From assembly GCF_030247185.1 (NCBI RefSeq), contig NC_080571.1, positions 206,714,195-206,778,194 on the forward strand: a stretch of 64,000 bases of DNA. Direction: 5' to 3'. Each line of letters opens with the position of its first letter. Position 1 is the first letter of the stretch. The notes under the pieces were generated by a model that did no database searches, was not told the DNA's origin, and saw nothing but the letters and a program-made list of their open reading frames with translations. Source of the DNA: Malaya genurostris. Lineage: Eukaryota > Arthropoda > Insecta > Diptera > Culicidae. Positions 53,339 to 64,000 of this stretch are shown piece by piece. A program made the translations under genes and the position numbers.

Positions 53339-54131
53339 TTGGGTCCCGGCTCATTGCTCCATTCCAGGCAATGAAAGAGCCGATATTTTAGCCAAACGTG
53401 GTGCTATTGAGGGTGAAATTTATGAGAGACCGATTGCTTTCAACGAATTCTATAGCGCGTCCCGCCAAAGAACACTTGCCAGCTTCTTGGGATAAAAATG
53501 ATCTGGGTCGGTGAATGCACTCAATTATTCCTAAAATATCGACAAAGGCATGGTTCAGGGGACTGGATGTGTATAGGGATTTTATTCGTGTGATGTCCAG
53601 ACTCATGTCCAATCACTACACGTTAGATGAACATCTCCTTCGAATTGGACTTTCCGAAACTAATCATTGTGCTTGTGGCGAAGGTTATCGCGATATTGAT
53701 CATGTCGTTTGGACATGCGTGGAGTATCGTGATGTCAGATCTCAGCTAACAAATTCTTTACGTACCCAAGGTAGACTAGGTAGACCTTCCTTACATGAAA
53801 CTTCTTTATCATTTCATTGAGTCCATTGGAAATTTTTTTGTATGTTCGACTCATTTCTATTCTATGAGTTCAACCAATATCCGGCCATATTATATTGAAT
53901 GAAAGTGATGAATTGATACAAACAAACCTGAAATAGTTATAAGATCATGTACAAAATAAATGTATTTTATTTAATGTAATTTACAATAGCAAATCGCTTG
54001 ATAAAAACTGTGTTTAGATTAACTAATGAATACCAATATACTAATATGATATTCGAAATATATTAGGTTTAAAGTACTATGTATTGTGGATGCCACGGTG
54101 AAGAAAAACTCATGTTTATTGCGTAAAAAAC
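53339..54131 (+). mobile_element. 5'-truncated LINE, same family as the full-length element
   Basis: Starts at 'WVPAHCSIPGNERAD' of RNase H and is nearly identical to 42,489 onwards of the intact element. A short deletion at about 53,482 shifts the frame, which recovers from 53,515 ('HSIIPKISTKAWFRGLDV...CACGEGYRDIDHVVWTC'). A larger deletion near 53,775 removes the segment before the C-terminus. The 3'UTR is recognisable to about 54,131 ('cacggtgaagaaaaactcat'). No clear target duplication. Confidence 0.9.
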
Positions 54132-55309
54132 ATTTTCAAATTGAGAATTCTACGGGTAACATAATTCTACAATCGATACAATTCATAACTACTTAACTTG
54201 TCAAGTGATGCAATATTCCATTCGTACAGAATTTCATTGATTCCGAGTGTAATTTGCACTACCAAGTGCCGCTGTATAGATTTATATGTATCAATTATTC
54301 TTGAAGCAGATATGTGCTTTTGTGGTTTAGTCAATTAACGGTGTGTTTGTAATGTAATATTTCTCGGTTCAAGCCGCGCTGTACCTATCTGTTATTTTTT
54401 TATTTTATTTTATTTTATTCGAATACAAGCCATGTAGTTTTCAAATCACACATTTTTACATGTTCTTGAATATAAGTTTGTGTAAAATATGACGATCCAT
54501 TTATGTGCATCTCATAAGATGAAGAATCACATTTTTTCGAACTGTGTATGTTTAATTGCCTGCTCCAAATATGTGCATTAAAATAGATGTAAACTCAAAA
54601 AATATTTTTGTCTGTGTACTAAACAAGTTTGGCAGTTGTTGTCTGCTGATAGATATGAATAAACTAAAAATATTATTAGACAGCTTATCGATATTATATT
54701 TTGCATCGATAAAATAAGCATTTAATCCGTATAAAACGTCGAACAGTCGGTTGCTATTTAGTAACTAGCTTTTTGCAGTGCTAATATCTCATGGTTTAAA
54801 CGTGGAAAGAAACTATATCATATCTTTAATATATTGCTTTTTTTCATAACAGTGTCTCTATGGACATAATGCCTCACTCTCGATTCAGCCGAATGCTAGA
54901 ATTTTATAGATTTATAATGATTCTTAAAGTAAAATTTATCAGATGATCGAAAATGTTGGTTTCGAATTGTAATTAATTGATAATGGAATCAATTTCTGAT
55001 GCGAATAATATTTCCTTTTTTCTACTTTTCTTCTATATCGGCATATCAAGGGGAATAATGTCTTTTGTTCTGGGGCATAATGTCTTCTGTTGTGGGACCA
55101 CTGATTGGAAAAAAAACTGAGAAATCGTTTTGAAAAATGTGTTTTAATCAACCAATTTTTATCACTGCTACCAGAATCATTAAAAAAGATGTTTCTCAGT
55201 CTTTTTTGCAATGGAATACCAACATCATCGAAGAAAATATATTAATACGTCTAGAAATATCCTAATATTTCCATAACGGGGGTAGGAGACATAATCTAAC
55301 ACTTTACCC
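54132..55309. other. AT-rich intergenic DNA with one tRNA-related segment
   Basis: No gene. Contains a possible tRNA-derived head (54,319-54,386) followed by an (attttattt)-type tract to about 54,420. Confidence 0.4.
54319..54386 (+). pseudogene. Possible tRNA-derived SINE head
   Basis: 'tgtggtttagtcaattaacg' resembles an A box and D arm, and 'ggttcaagcc' a B box about 45 bp downstream, followed by T-rich sequence. Stem pairing is poor; weak call. Confidence 0.3.
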
Positions 55310-55311
55310 TA

Positions 55312-56544
55312 AAGACTGTCCCAGAAAGTATGGAAGCACTTTGATTCCACTGTAAATAATTCACAAGTGTTAGATATTCAAATTTTATTCGATATACTGA
55401 TAATATTAGACTACAACAACAGAATATTATTCTCAACATTTGCTACTTAGCCATTGTAGACTAGCTGGCGCACCTTCTTGCAAACGTTCCTCATTAAATT
55501 CCGTACAGACTTCTTGGCGACAGTTTTGACACTTTTTTCCAATATTTTTTGAGCTATTGAATTGTTTCGGCTACCGAGACATGTTTCCTAAGATGTTCCT
55601 TCGTTAATGCTCAAAATTACTCAATTGATAGAAGTTGTGGGCAATTTGGTGGATTCATGTCTTTTGGGACGAAAGTGACATTTATGGTAGACAACAGGAT
55701 CCTTGTGACTTCGAATCATGGGTAGAAGTCGTTTTTGTAAACATTCCTTGATGTATATTTCGCTGTTCATTGAAGCAGTGGTGATGAAGGGTTTCGAAAT
55801 CTTACTGCAGCTACAAATTGCTTGCCAGACCATAGCTTTCTTACCAAATTTTTCGACTTCAATCGATGTCTCGGACTGGTTTAACACTTGCCCTTCTAGC
55901 ACCGTATAATTTTGTGGTCCCGGCAAGGATTTGTAATCGAGTTTCACGTATGTTTCGTCGTCCATGATTATGCAGTTCAGATTTCCAGCAGGAATCGTAT
56001 TGTACAGCTTTCGAACCCTCGGCCTGATCGATGCTTCTTGTTTCGGACTACGTTTTGGTTGTTTCTGCTTCTTATAGGTTTGAAGATTCAAACGTTCTTC
56101 AGCACGAAGAACATTTGACTTCGAAGTGCCCACTTTTTTTACCACATCCCGAACTGAAACCTCCTTCTTTTGCTCGAACGCCTTCAGTATACGTTTATCC
56201 AACTGAGGGTTAGCAGGACCTTTTTTTTCGACCCGTTTTCGGTTTATCCTCAAAGGTGTTATCCTCACCGAACTTCCTAATTGCATTTCGCACGGCTTTT
56301 TCACTTACTCCTTCCATTTTTGCTATCTTTCTCAGTGACAGTCCGCTTTCTGTGCACCATTTGTACACAATTTTTAAACGCTGTTCTGCTGAAAGTCCAC
56401 GCATTTCGAAACAAACTAATGAAAACAAATAAACAACTGCACAAGTGGTTAGAGTGTAAACAACAGGACGCAGCCATAAAAATTAACAGATTCTGAACCA
56501 TTGCGAAATGGCAGCGGTTTTCGGTTGCGTCCTGGGACAGTCTT
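55312..56544 (-). mobile_element. DD37E (ITm) transposon with complete ends, transposase broken
   Basis: Inverted ends AAGACTGTCCCAG (55,312-55,324) and CTGGGACAGTCTT (56,532-56,544), flanked by TA at 55,310-55,311 and 56,545-56,546; 1,233 bp. On the minus strand the transposase starts near 56,401-56,428 with a helix-turn-helix 'KIVYKWCTESGLSLRKIAKM'. It shifts frame in an A8 run at about 56,221-56,228, then reads 'KKGPANPQLDKRILKAFEQK', 'VRDVVKKVGTSKSNVLRAEE', 'IIMDDETYVKLDYKSLPGPQ' (first D) and 'EKFGKKAMVWQAICS'. At about 55,685 a deletion removes the second catalytic D with the 'FWPDLASCHY'-type block. 'VTFVPKDMNPPNCPQ' and the third-residue region 'IE' survive in another frame. Inactive transposase; ends still intact. 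Confidence 0.9.
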
Positions 56545-56546
56545 TA

Positions 56547-57392
56547 TCCGAAGATCTGGTGCTAATCGCAGATACAACCAACATAACCCGTCCATATCAC
56601 ATTTCGTGATTTCAAGCATTATTTTTGTATCATCCAGTGATTGAGAAATATACTCATAAACTTATAACACTGTTGGGAATTAAAAACAAGCTTAACTTTA
56701 ATACAATTGAAATTGATAATTTTACAAAGAATGATGTATCAGAATAAGAAAATATTCAATATCAAACTACATTGTTACCGACGATACTGACAACAACCAT
56801 TTTCAACCAATCATGAGCTGATCCGAAACTAGCTCGGAAAGAGAATTAACAGTTGTCAGGTCCTGTCTTAGATTTACGCCCAAACAAACTTTTTTGTTTT
56901 TATGCAAGATTCAGTAAGTTGTTTAATATTCAAAAGAAAATGTGTAATAAAAGAAAAACATCATCTCACCATTAGGAGGATTAATGCCAATGAGCTAGAT
57001 TGAAACAGTCTTTAAATTGATTGTTACTTCTTCCCACAAAACACGTGCTGACAGATACGAACTTTTTCATTACTTTAATATATTCTTCAATATTATAATA
57101 GCTTCCGAAACGTTGCTTTGGCAATACGCATCAGAAAATTGAATCATTTTCCGTCTAAAAGGAGAAGATGTTGCATCATTATTACCCCTTCTAGTCCGAC
57201 AAACCCAAGCACGGATTCAATCCGTGACTAAAATCATGGAACTTCGCTGTTGTGATTTGTGAATAATTTATACATCTATCTAGAAAAAGTGTTGAATTTC
57301 AATCACAGTACGCATCGACTTTTGAGGTGAAAATATCTCAAATCAATTTTCTCATTCTAGAAGATTTGGTAAGGGAACAATAGTCGTGAAAC
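56547..57392. other. Upstream region of the 57.4-kb gene
   Basis: AT-rich with no coding features. The promoter of the downstream gene must lie here, but no TATA/Inr pair with good spacing was found. Confidence 0.35.
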
Positions 57393-58347
57393 ATGAGCCA
57401 AGGTTCAAATACGTGGGCAGCAAATCCCAAAAGCGAAGACTTCGTTCAAGTTAACTACAAAGGGAAAGACTACTCCATTCCACGCAGCGAATATAACAGA
57501 CGACTTACGAAAGAGGTAATTTAATTATCAGTCAAAACTTCGTTACAAATAATCGGTTTCTCCTCTTTAGGATTGTGAAAAATCAGGCATAAATGGGCTG
57601 GAAACTGACTCCCTGAAAACGATGTACAGTAAATTGCCGCATTCCGGAAATAATCAACTTAACAACGGAAATATAGCAAAAACTCGTCCTCGAAGTACCG
57701 ACTATGTTAAGAACGATTCGACTGCCGAATTCAGGAAGAGCTTCGAAAAGAGTCAAAAATCGCATTTGGACCAATACGTGAATGAATTTAAAAAGTCGAT
57801 GATGAAATCAACTGTCCCATCTCCGAGTAATATTGTAACCAAGGAAAAGTTAAATGAATCTGCTCCAAAAGAAAAGCCACAGATCGAACATATTTACACC
57901 CTGGAGGACATGGTTGAAAGCAAAGAAACGGTCATTGAACTACCCGTCTCTAAGAAGCGATCCTTGGAGAGCAGTGTTAGTTTTGTTGAGTTTCCCAAAC
58001 CCGAATCGTGTAAATCATCTGCCACAGTAGCCGTCAAATCAATCGAAAGCTTCGATCCGAAGACATGCCAGGAAGTGACTGAAAAACTTTGCCAGCTAAA
58101 ATCCAACGTAGTTAATCTGATTGATCAGACCATCAACCAGTTTGAATCCGAGCAGCAATTGGGCGCCGGTATTTCACTCCATCCCAGCGGAGATGGATCG
58201 AAACCGAATCATCGGATCGAGAACCTGAAAGTTTTGAAGACGGATTCATTTGCTCAGAATAAATCGGAAATTAGGATGCGACTGTACGGGGAAATCGAAA
58301 TGGCGATTGGTCGCTTGAAAGATTTTGAATTGTTAGAAGTAAATTAA
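57393..58347 (+). CDS. Two-exon gene, unrecognised hydrophilic protein (299 aa)
   Basis: Exon 1 57,393-57,515 (41 codons, 'MSQGSNTWAANPKSEDFVQV...'), 55-nt intron with GTAATT donor and tcctctttag acceptor (57,516-57,570), exon 2 57,571-58,347 (stop 58,345). The phase-0 join extends the frame without stops. Codon usage is balanced and the region is richer in GC than its flanks, unlike TE relics. The protein is rich in Ser, Lys and Glu with no signal peptide or membrane segment. A hydrophobic-heptad-like stretch lies near 'VTEKLCQLKSNVVNLIDQTI', and the C-terminus is 'MRLYGEIEMAIGRLKDFELL', suggesting short helices. I do not recognise the family. Start choice: first ATG of exon 1, A at -3. Confidence 0.7.
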
Positions 58348-59051
58348 TTCAGTAATGATAGTTTTTATTTTGATAAATATACTTGTTTACTCCTTAAAAA
58401 TGACTTGTGCTGTCGTTTGTAACTTAAAACACAAAAAATCGTGATGTTTGATTAGAACTAAAATTTGAAAATTCTTTGTTTTCTTTTCCGTTGTAGTGGC
58501 AAGGGTGTGTCTTGAAAAGTGAACGGAACGCTGCTGCTGGTGAAACACGTGTCGTAAAGTGACCAAATTAGCATCGTTTAACTAGTTTTAACCCCCTAAC
58601 GCACCCTCCGTAATGAGGGTAAAGGGATATTTTAATAGAGGACTGTTCTTCGATTTCAAATAATACCTACATAGTTAAAGCTGATTTTCATGTGAGGAAA
58701 AAGTGCGACTCCTTGGAACGAGTTTGAATGAAAATCGAGACAGAACTGGGTACGCTGTGTACAACTACGCCATAACCCCATTCCTAGGGATAGAGACGGA
58801 TGTGCATTCCATGTGTGAAATATAATACCTAACAATATTAAACATGACTTCCTTTTTTGCTGCTTCATAAATGCCTTGACTCGCCGGTCGTGCGTTTCGC
58901 TTTTAAATTGCGTCTTCTGTTACATACATTTCATACATTACTATAAATGTTGGTTCTTCAACTTGAAGATATGACAAATTTGTGCTCAAATAACACTAAA
59001 CATGCTTTCACTACTGTAAATTGATTACAGCAGGTCTTGGATTGTCATTGT
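58348..59051. other. 3' flank of the 57.4-kb gene and intergenic DNA
   Basis: 'gataaa' at about 58,370 may serve as polyadenylation signal. Nothing else recognised up to the LINE target duplication. Confidence 0.4.
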
Positions 59052-59065
59052 ACTATAAGGTACTT

Positions 59066-60348
59066 TTTTTTTTCAGATATATTTTATTAAGGCACAATCT
59101 GTTACAGTTTATGATGCCAAGGGCTTGTCCCTGTGGGTCCTCAGGAAACACTCTTGTATCTTTGAAGATCCGGCGTGTGTCCCTCATCGATGGGAGTGGT
59201 TCTTCGTGGCGGTGGTGATGGAAACATGGGAATAATTCTCGTGACATGGAAACATTTCAAAGGTTGCCGCATTCTTTTGTGGGTCCGCGGTAAACACCCC
59301 CGGGTTACGAGAACCCGGCGGGTGGCCCGCATGTTGACTGGGGCGGCTTTCCGTGGGCGTTTATAATGATGTTGCCGAAGAGAATGAAAAAAAAAAACAT
59401 GGAGAAGTAAATGTTGTGGAAAACGCAGTAGAAAAAAGGGTATGGGAACGAATGACTAAAAACGACAAAGATCTAATTAGTTTACATCGAGATGGTGAAG
59501 AGTCGGGGGAAGGGGTATGCGAAAAAGTTAGTGACAGCAAGAAGATCTTGTTAGTTTCGATAGAGATGGTAGACAGGCAGGGGATCGGGAGAATCGAGCG
59601 GATGTTAGTGCCGAACCTGTAGGTGAAAATTATTCTTAACCTCGCCAAGGAAAGGAGAACTTTCTATGCCATATGCAACGGATCACACTTGTATATTTAT
59701 GTGTTTAAGGTACTTGTATATGAGCATCATATATGAAATATCCCGATTTGCCAACACATCTCGAACAGGTACATCAGGTGGTCTACCTCGGGCCCTGAGG
59801 GAGTCCTTCAATAAAGACCTGGCGTCAGTATACTCCACGCACGTCCACACGATATGCTCGATGTCCTGATAACCGTTACCACAAGCGCAGAGACCGCTCT
59901 CTGCGAGCCCAATACGCCAGAGATGCGCGTTGAATGTGTAGTGATTGGACATGAGCCGAGACATCACGCGAATGAAATCGCGACTCACGTTCATCCCCCT
60001 GAACCATGGTTTCGTCGATACCCTAGGGATAATGGAATGTAGCCATCGTCCCAGTTCGCCATTGCTCCATGAAGTTTGCCAACTTTCGAGAGTTTTCTGA
60101 CGAGAAATACTGAAAAATTCATTGAAGCAGATTGGTCTTTCATAAATATCACCTTCCAATGCGCCCACTTTAGCCAATGAGTCTGCCTTTTCATTGCCCG
60201 GAATGGAACAATGCGAAGGGACCCAGACTAACGATATTGAATAATACCGTCCAGATAAAGTTCTCAAGTGTTCCCGTATTTTCCCCAGAAAATATGAGGG
60301 ATACTTTCCTGGCTTCATTGCCCGGAGAGCTTCTATTGAACTATAATA
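59066..60348 (-). mobile_element. 5'-truncated LINE on the minus strand with 14-bp target duplication
   Basis: Flanked by identical ACTATAAGGTACTT at 59,052-59,065 and 60,349-60,362; the T run at 59,066-59,073 is the A-tail read in reverse. The coding end (about 60,337 to the stop at 59,683) is open and reads 'WVPSHCSIPGNEKADSLAK' of RNase H and the finger 'CACGNGYQDIEHIVWTC'. It is closest to the copy at 7.1-9.0 kb. The 3'UTR (about 600 bp) is unlike that copy. It has a GC-rich part with a 7-bp hairpin CCGGGTT/AACCCGG (59,300-59,318) and an AATAAA just before the tail. Recent, given the identical duplications. Confidence 0.92.
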
Positions 60349-60404
60349 ACTATAAGGTACTTAAAATAACCTTTAATATTTGTATTGCCTGTCATGCTAA
60401 CGAT

Positions 60405-60733
60405 GGCCCTTATTACCGTTCTCACTTCCACTTTCACATTCACTTCACTTACATGTCACTTCACTTGATTTTCCCAATTACCAGTATCACGCTTAGTGAA
60501 GTAATCACCGTAGTTAAAAAAAAAAATCATTTTTTTTCCAACAAAATTTTGGTGATTTGATGTTCATAATAACAACAAGCTCATCTAAGTAATTACTTTT
60601 TCCGCTGAAGCCACTTTCGTGATAAAAACCTACATTCACTTCACTTGGTTTTCACCGTGAAGTGTTACTGATAACAAGGGTAACAATCACTTCACTTGTT
60701 TTTCATCGTGTAGTGATACCGGTAATAAGGGCC
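60405..60733. mobile_element. MITE with GGCCCTTATTACCG ends
   Basis: Left 'ggcccttattaccg' and right 'cggtaataagggcc' are exact inverse repeats. Inside, 'ttcactt' and 'cacttcac' words recur on both halves. 329 bp, noncoding. GAT abuts both ends (60,402-60,404 and 60,734-60,736), a possible 3-bp target duplication. Confidence 0.75.
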
Positions 60734-60736
60734 GAT

Positions 60737-61163
60737 ATGTTCGAAAATAACGCTACAGTGATTGATTACAAGGTTTAATTTGATTGTAAGATGGCAGATT
60801 CGACATCAGATCAAAACATCAAATCCAAATCACCTCTTCTCAAAGACCCTTTGCTCCACTTGTAATCCATCTTTCGGTTCCGCAATGACGAGACGAGGAA
60901 ACTTTTCAACTATAGATAGAGAGGAAAATGATCACGTTAATTTAGATATGCTACCGTATCCGAAAAATACCCGAATTTATTATTTTCAATCGGTTCTTTT
61001 TTATGCCAACAATTCTAACATCCATGTCGAATTTCAAGTCAAAAAGTCCTTGTTATTGTTAGAGTAACGCGGAGAGAAAATTCGTCAAACTGGAGCCCCG
61101 GCCACAGCACGATGTTTCTGTTATTTGATTTGGCAACCAGGCTTGTTTGGTGAAATTCAAATC
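60737..61163. other. Intergenic, nothing recognised
   Basis: A + frame of about 100 codons at 60,762-61,067 has no domain and ordinary AT-rich composition. Confidence 0.35.
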
Positions 61164-61416
61164 GACCGTCCCACGACAAAAGGGCCTAACTGCAAATGAC
61201 AGTTTCTCTTTGTTTCCTTTTTCTTTCACGATTTACCGAACTGATTTTATAGTTGACGCTTTACTCTTTGATAAACTTTCAAGGTAAAACTTCAAGCTTT
61301 CGATTTACATTGGAAACTTTAGAGAATTTGCATTAATGGCTCCGTAATAATTGAAAGAGAAAGTAAACAAAGAGAGGCTCTCATTTGCAGTTAGGCCCTT
61401 TTGTCGTGGGACTATC
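61164..61416. mobile_element. MITE, 'gtcccacgacaaaaggg' family, copy 2
   Basis: Ends 'gtcccacgacaaaagggcct' and the exact inverse 'aggcccttttgtcgtgggac', pairing on through 'aactgcaaatga'. Shares interior words 'cacgattta', 'ggctccgtaataat' and 'gaaagagaaagtaaacaaag' with the copy at 49,002-49,236. Confidence 0.88.
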
Positions 61417-61505
61417 AAAATGACTCATGATTTGAGATTTTAAAACTTGAATTCGTGCCGGTATTTGGTTTGATTTTCTAGAATAGTGAAAATAGAAAAT
61501 TTAAA

Positions 61506-61800
61506 ATGAAGTGTGGTGTTAAATTTTGCAAAACATCGTTTCAATAGAACGTACACTGCTGATTGTTTTTCTCAATTTCCAAATACACTTCAAGAGAAAT
61601 TTTGTAGACTTCATTCCGGTGAATTAACAGAAAACTTTAAGCTACACTTCAACTATAAACGTGTTATATGTAGCTTCCAAAGGAGTGAAAGTGATGTTGG
61701 TTCCAGGAGCTACGTGTTCACGAATCTGTTCCTAATTAAGCGTTACAGAAAACAACCACGAAAGATTTGTGTTTATACGATGAACTTTAAAATTCCATTC
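61506..61800 (+). pseudogene. Degenerate THAP-like zinc-finger remnant
   Basis: Starts 'MKCGVKFCKTSFQ' then a stop. In a shifted frame it continues 'FSQFPNTLQEKFCRLHSGEL' and 'FNYKRVICS', and in a third frame 'VHESVPN'. The order C-x4-C, about 35 residues, then C-x2-H, then a 'VPN/VPT' block is the THAP (C2CH) layout found in P-element-related transposases and cellular DNA-binding proteins. Frameshifts and stops make it non-functional. What followed the domain is not recognisable. Confidence 0.45.
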
Positions 61801-62399
61801 ACTTTGAAAATCATATTTCGTTCACTCATAATGCAGGTGTTTTTGTCAAATACAAATTATTTAATTATTAGTATTTGTTTTTGTCATAGAAAAAATGGCG
61901 GTATGTTCCAATCGATATTATCCTTCGGATAAAATGTTAATCGTGTATGTAAAGCTGATTTCATACCGACATCGAGGGTTTCAAAGCAAATTTAAACAAA
62001 TGTTTGGTAAACTCTCCAGCTACCACCAGGTAAACCACTATAGAAATAATTTCAACCACGTTTTTGATTCAGTATACCATGTACCTCGATCCTTGTTACT
62101 TAGTTATCAAAAACAATGAATTCAAATGAACTTGACCTTTTTCAAACAAAATCATTTCTTTCATATTTCAATAATTAAATTCCTTAACAATTTTTTTATC
62201 TTCGAATTTCAGCAGCAATCAATATTTATTTACTTTTGCACGATAGGTTCCTTTTGGCTTTTTCTACGCGCGTCTCTGATTATAACAGGGTCTCTAATCA
62301 ATGTTAAAAATACGAATGTTTTTGTAAGACGCCAACAGTTATATTTTTTATTTTTACTATGTCTAAAATTGTTCCACAAAGATATGTAATTGTTTTTAT
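61801..62399. other. AT-rich intergenic DNA
   Basis: No gene or repeat recognised; may contain the decayed remainder of the THAP-type element. Confidence 0.35.
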
Positions 62400-63190
62400 T
62401 GTTGCCTTTCTCATATAGAAAGGCTATGCAATCGACTTTTTAACCGAGGCCCGGAGGGCCGATTGCCATATACCATTCGGCTCAGCTCGACGCTGTGTGT
62501 GTGTGTATGTAACAAAAATATGCACTCTCTTTTTTCAGAGATGACTGAACCGATTTTCACAAACAAAGATTCAAATAAAAGGTATTATGGTCCCATAGCT
62601 TGCTATTGAATTTCATTTTAATGTGACTTCCGGCTCCGGAGTTATATGGTAATATGTGAAAATTTGAGAAAAAGTTTACACTCAATTATCTATGGAACAA
62701 CTCAACCGATTTTCGCAAACTAAGATTCAAATGAAAGGTCTTATAATATCCTAAAAATTTGTAGAACATTTTTATCTGGATCCGACTTCCGGTTCTTGAA
62801 CTAAAGCGTGATAAGTGGAAAATTATCAATTTTATTAGTATTTTTCCACGAACGATGGTTAAAAACAGGTACAAATCCCATAAAACTGTCTGATAAGTTC
62901 TTCTAGTTTGCAGAGCTTGTTAGTTTGTGGACATGAAAACTTAATTCGGCACTACTGGTCCCCTCTTTCCCTGTTTCGAGAGCACCTAAAGTGGAGAAGA
63001 AAAACTCCTAAAACTAAATTCACTTCGATTTCTCTGCGATGCTTGAACCGATTTTCACAAATCTTGATTTGAATTAAAGTTTATACTGTCTTTAAACCAA
63101 CTGTGAAATTTCATCCGTATCCGACTTCCGGTTCCGCAGTTGCAGGGCGACGAGTGTCAAAGTTTTCAAATCGCCATATAGAGTGACAAT
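62400..63190. repeat. Culicine degenerate repeat, copy 2
   Basis: Begins with the palindrome 'gcctttctcatatagaaagg' followed by 'gaggcccggagggccgattg' and 'cattcggctcagctcgacg'. Three degenerate units of the 'accgattttcacaaac' / 'tcaaatgaaaggtc' / 'gacttccggttc' type follow (near 62,549, 62,707 and 63,046). Same family as 14,769-15,620. A (tg)n tract lies near 62,492. Confidence 0.75.
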
Positions 63191-63267
63191 ATGTACAACA
63201 CCGAAAGAAGAAGAAAACACAAAATGAACAAGGCGTGCTTTGTTCTATTTCGTACACGTTGTGTAGT

Positions 63268-63340
63268 GATAATAATAATAATAATAATAATAATAAATCT
63301 AATAATAATAATAATAATAATTATAATAAAAATAATTATG

Positions 63341-63377
<37 letters not shown>

Positions 63378-63404
63378 TAATAATAATAACAATAATAATA
63401 ATAA
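63268..63404. repeat. AAT/ATT trinucleotide microsatellite
   Basis: About 137 bp of 'ataataataataataataat' with a few interruptions. Poly-Asn and poly-Ile frames through it are artefacts. Confidence 0.95.
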
Positions 63405-63649
63405 TCCTATTACATGTTTTATGCTGTTTAGCTTGACTTACATATGCAGAAGTAACAGAAACGCCGGTTCGTTTCGTTTGTTAGATTTCGTTTAATTGGT
63501 TTAATCGAAATAGAGCATGAAATAGTAAGTATAGGTTTAACTACGTTCAAAACTGTTCCAATTTGTAGGTCATATTTGTTGGTAGCAAACGAACCAACTT
63601 CGGTTATTCCGTTTATCTGAATCCGGTTGTGGAAGAATTGGAAATGGTG

Positions 63650-64000
63650 ATTAAAAACTGAAAAAGGATCTCACTCACTTTTCTTGGAGATGGCCAAATC
63701 GATTTCACAAACTTATTCTTTAATTTGTTGTGGATACTACTTTCGGTTCCGGAACTACAGGTTAAACAGAATTTGTAGAGTTTGTGAGATTAGGTCCGAA
63801 TAAATGTTTCTATTTCTATTCAATAAACAGTTCACTAAATTTCTGTTTGAGTTGTTAGTAGAATGTTCTCACTAATAGTACTGTTGTTGTACCGTTGAAT
63901 TCCATTATATCACGTCATTACACTCTCACAAAGTCACTATTTTCACAGTCACTATTTTTCCGAAAGTGTATCAAACGTTATAATAAAGATACGTATTTCG
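63650..64000. repeat. Further culicine repeat unit and the 'cacaaagtcactat' repeat, cut by the window end
   Basis: 'ttggagatggccaaatcgat' with 'tttcggttccggaactacag' is another degenerate unit. From about 63,840 'ttagtagaatgttctcac' leads into 'ttgaattccattatatcacg', 'cacaaagtcactat' and 'tacgtatttcg', the family seen at 6,650 and 15,654. The unit order matches 14,769-15,899, so the two parts may form one composite element. Confidence 0.6.

Noticed and set aside
63191..63495. Poly-Ile and poly-Asn frames
   Set aside because: Artefacts of reading the AAT microsatellite.

Overview
This is eukaryotic nuclear DNA, AT-rich, and almost certainly from a culicine mosquito (Aedes/Culex-like). The evidence is spliced genes with short and very long introns, and mosquito-type repeats: DD37E ITm transposons, RNase H-bearing LINEs, degenerate repeats carrying the 'accgattttcacaaac / tcaaatgaaaggtc' motif, and many TA-flanked MITEs. 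No bacterial or viral genes were seen, and no CRISPR array, rRNA or convincing intact tRNA.

Only two host genes are supported. (1) A pinocchio-like gene on the + strand spans about 30 kb. It has a TATA+Inr promoter and an ATG-free 5'UTR exon near 17.8 kb, a short first coding exon at 32,656-32,722, and coding exons at 45,981-46,272 and 46,397-46,627. The introns are about 14.7 kb, 13.3 kb and 124 bp. The coding exons give a 192-residue protein with CxxC zinc-binding pairs. (2) A two-exon gene at 57,393-58,347 encodes a 299-residue, hydrophilic, Ser/Lys/Glu-rich protein that I do not recognise.

The rest is mostly transposable elements. From left to right: a mariner tail and a mariner relic (0-2.1 kb); a DD37E relic (5.7-6.5 kb); a 5'-truncated LINE (7.1-9.0 kb); two head-to-head copies of a LINE ORF1 (11.1-14.8 kb), one split by a TA-flanked MITE and the other by a 77-bp tail with a 10-bp target duplication; and degenerate culicine repeats (14.8-15.9 kb). 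The first pinocchio intron holds a foldback element, a terminal-inverted-repeat element with a tRNA-like core, a DD37E relic and GC-balanced single-copy-looking islands. The second holds a GAATTC-rich degenerate array with a MITE in it, a perfect-looking hairpin, a mariner with exact TIRs (35.9-37.1 kb) and a full-length LINE (37.4-43.4 kb) with both ORFs open and an identical target duplication. Beyond the gene are a Tc1-like relic with IR/DR-type repeats, two copies of one MITE, a roughly 45-bp minisatellite beside a LINE fragment, a DD37E element with exact TIRs, a minus-strand LINE with a 14-bp target duplication, a THAP-like remnant and more culicine repeats.

The youngest insertion appears to be the full-length LINE. 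It lies in sense orientation inside the pinocchio-like gene and carries its own downstream promoter (Inr + DPE at canonical spacing), an array of six small hairpins in its 5'UTR and a polyadenylation signal, so it could affect host transcripts.
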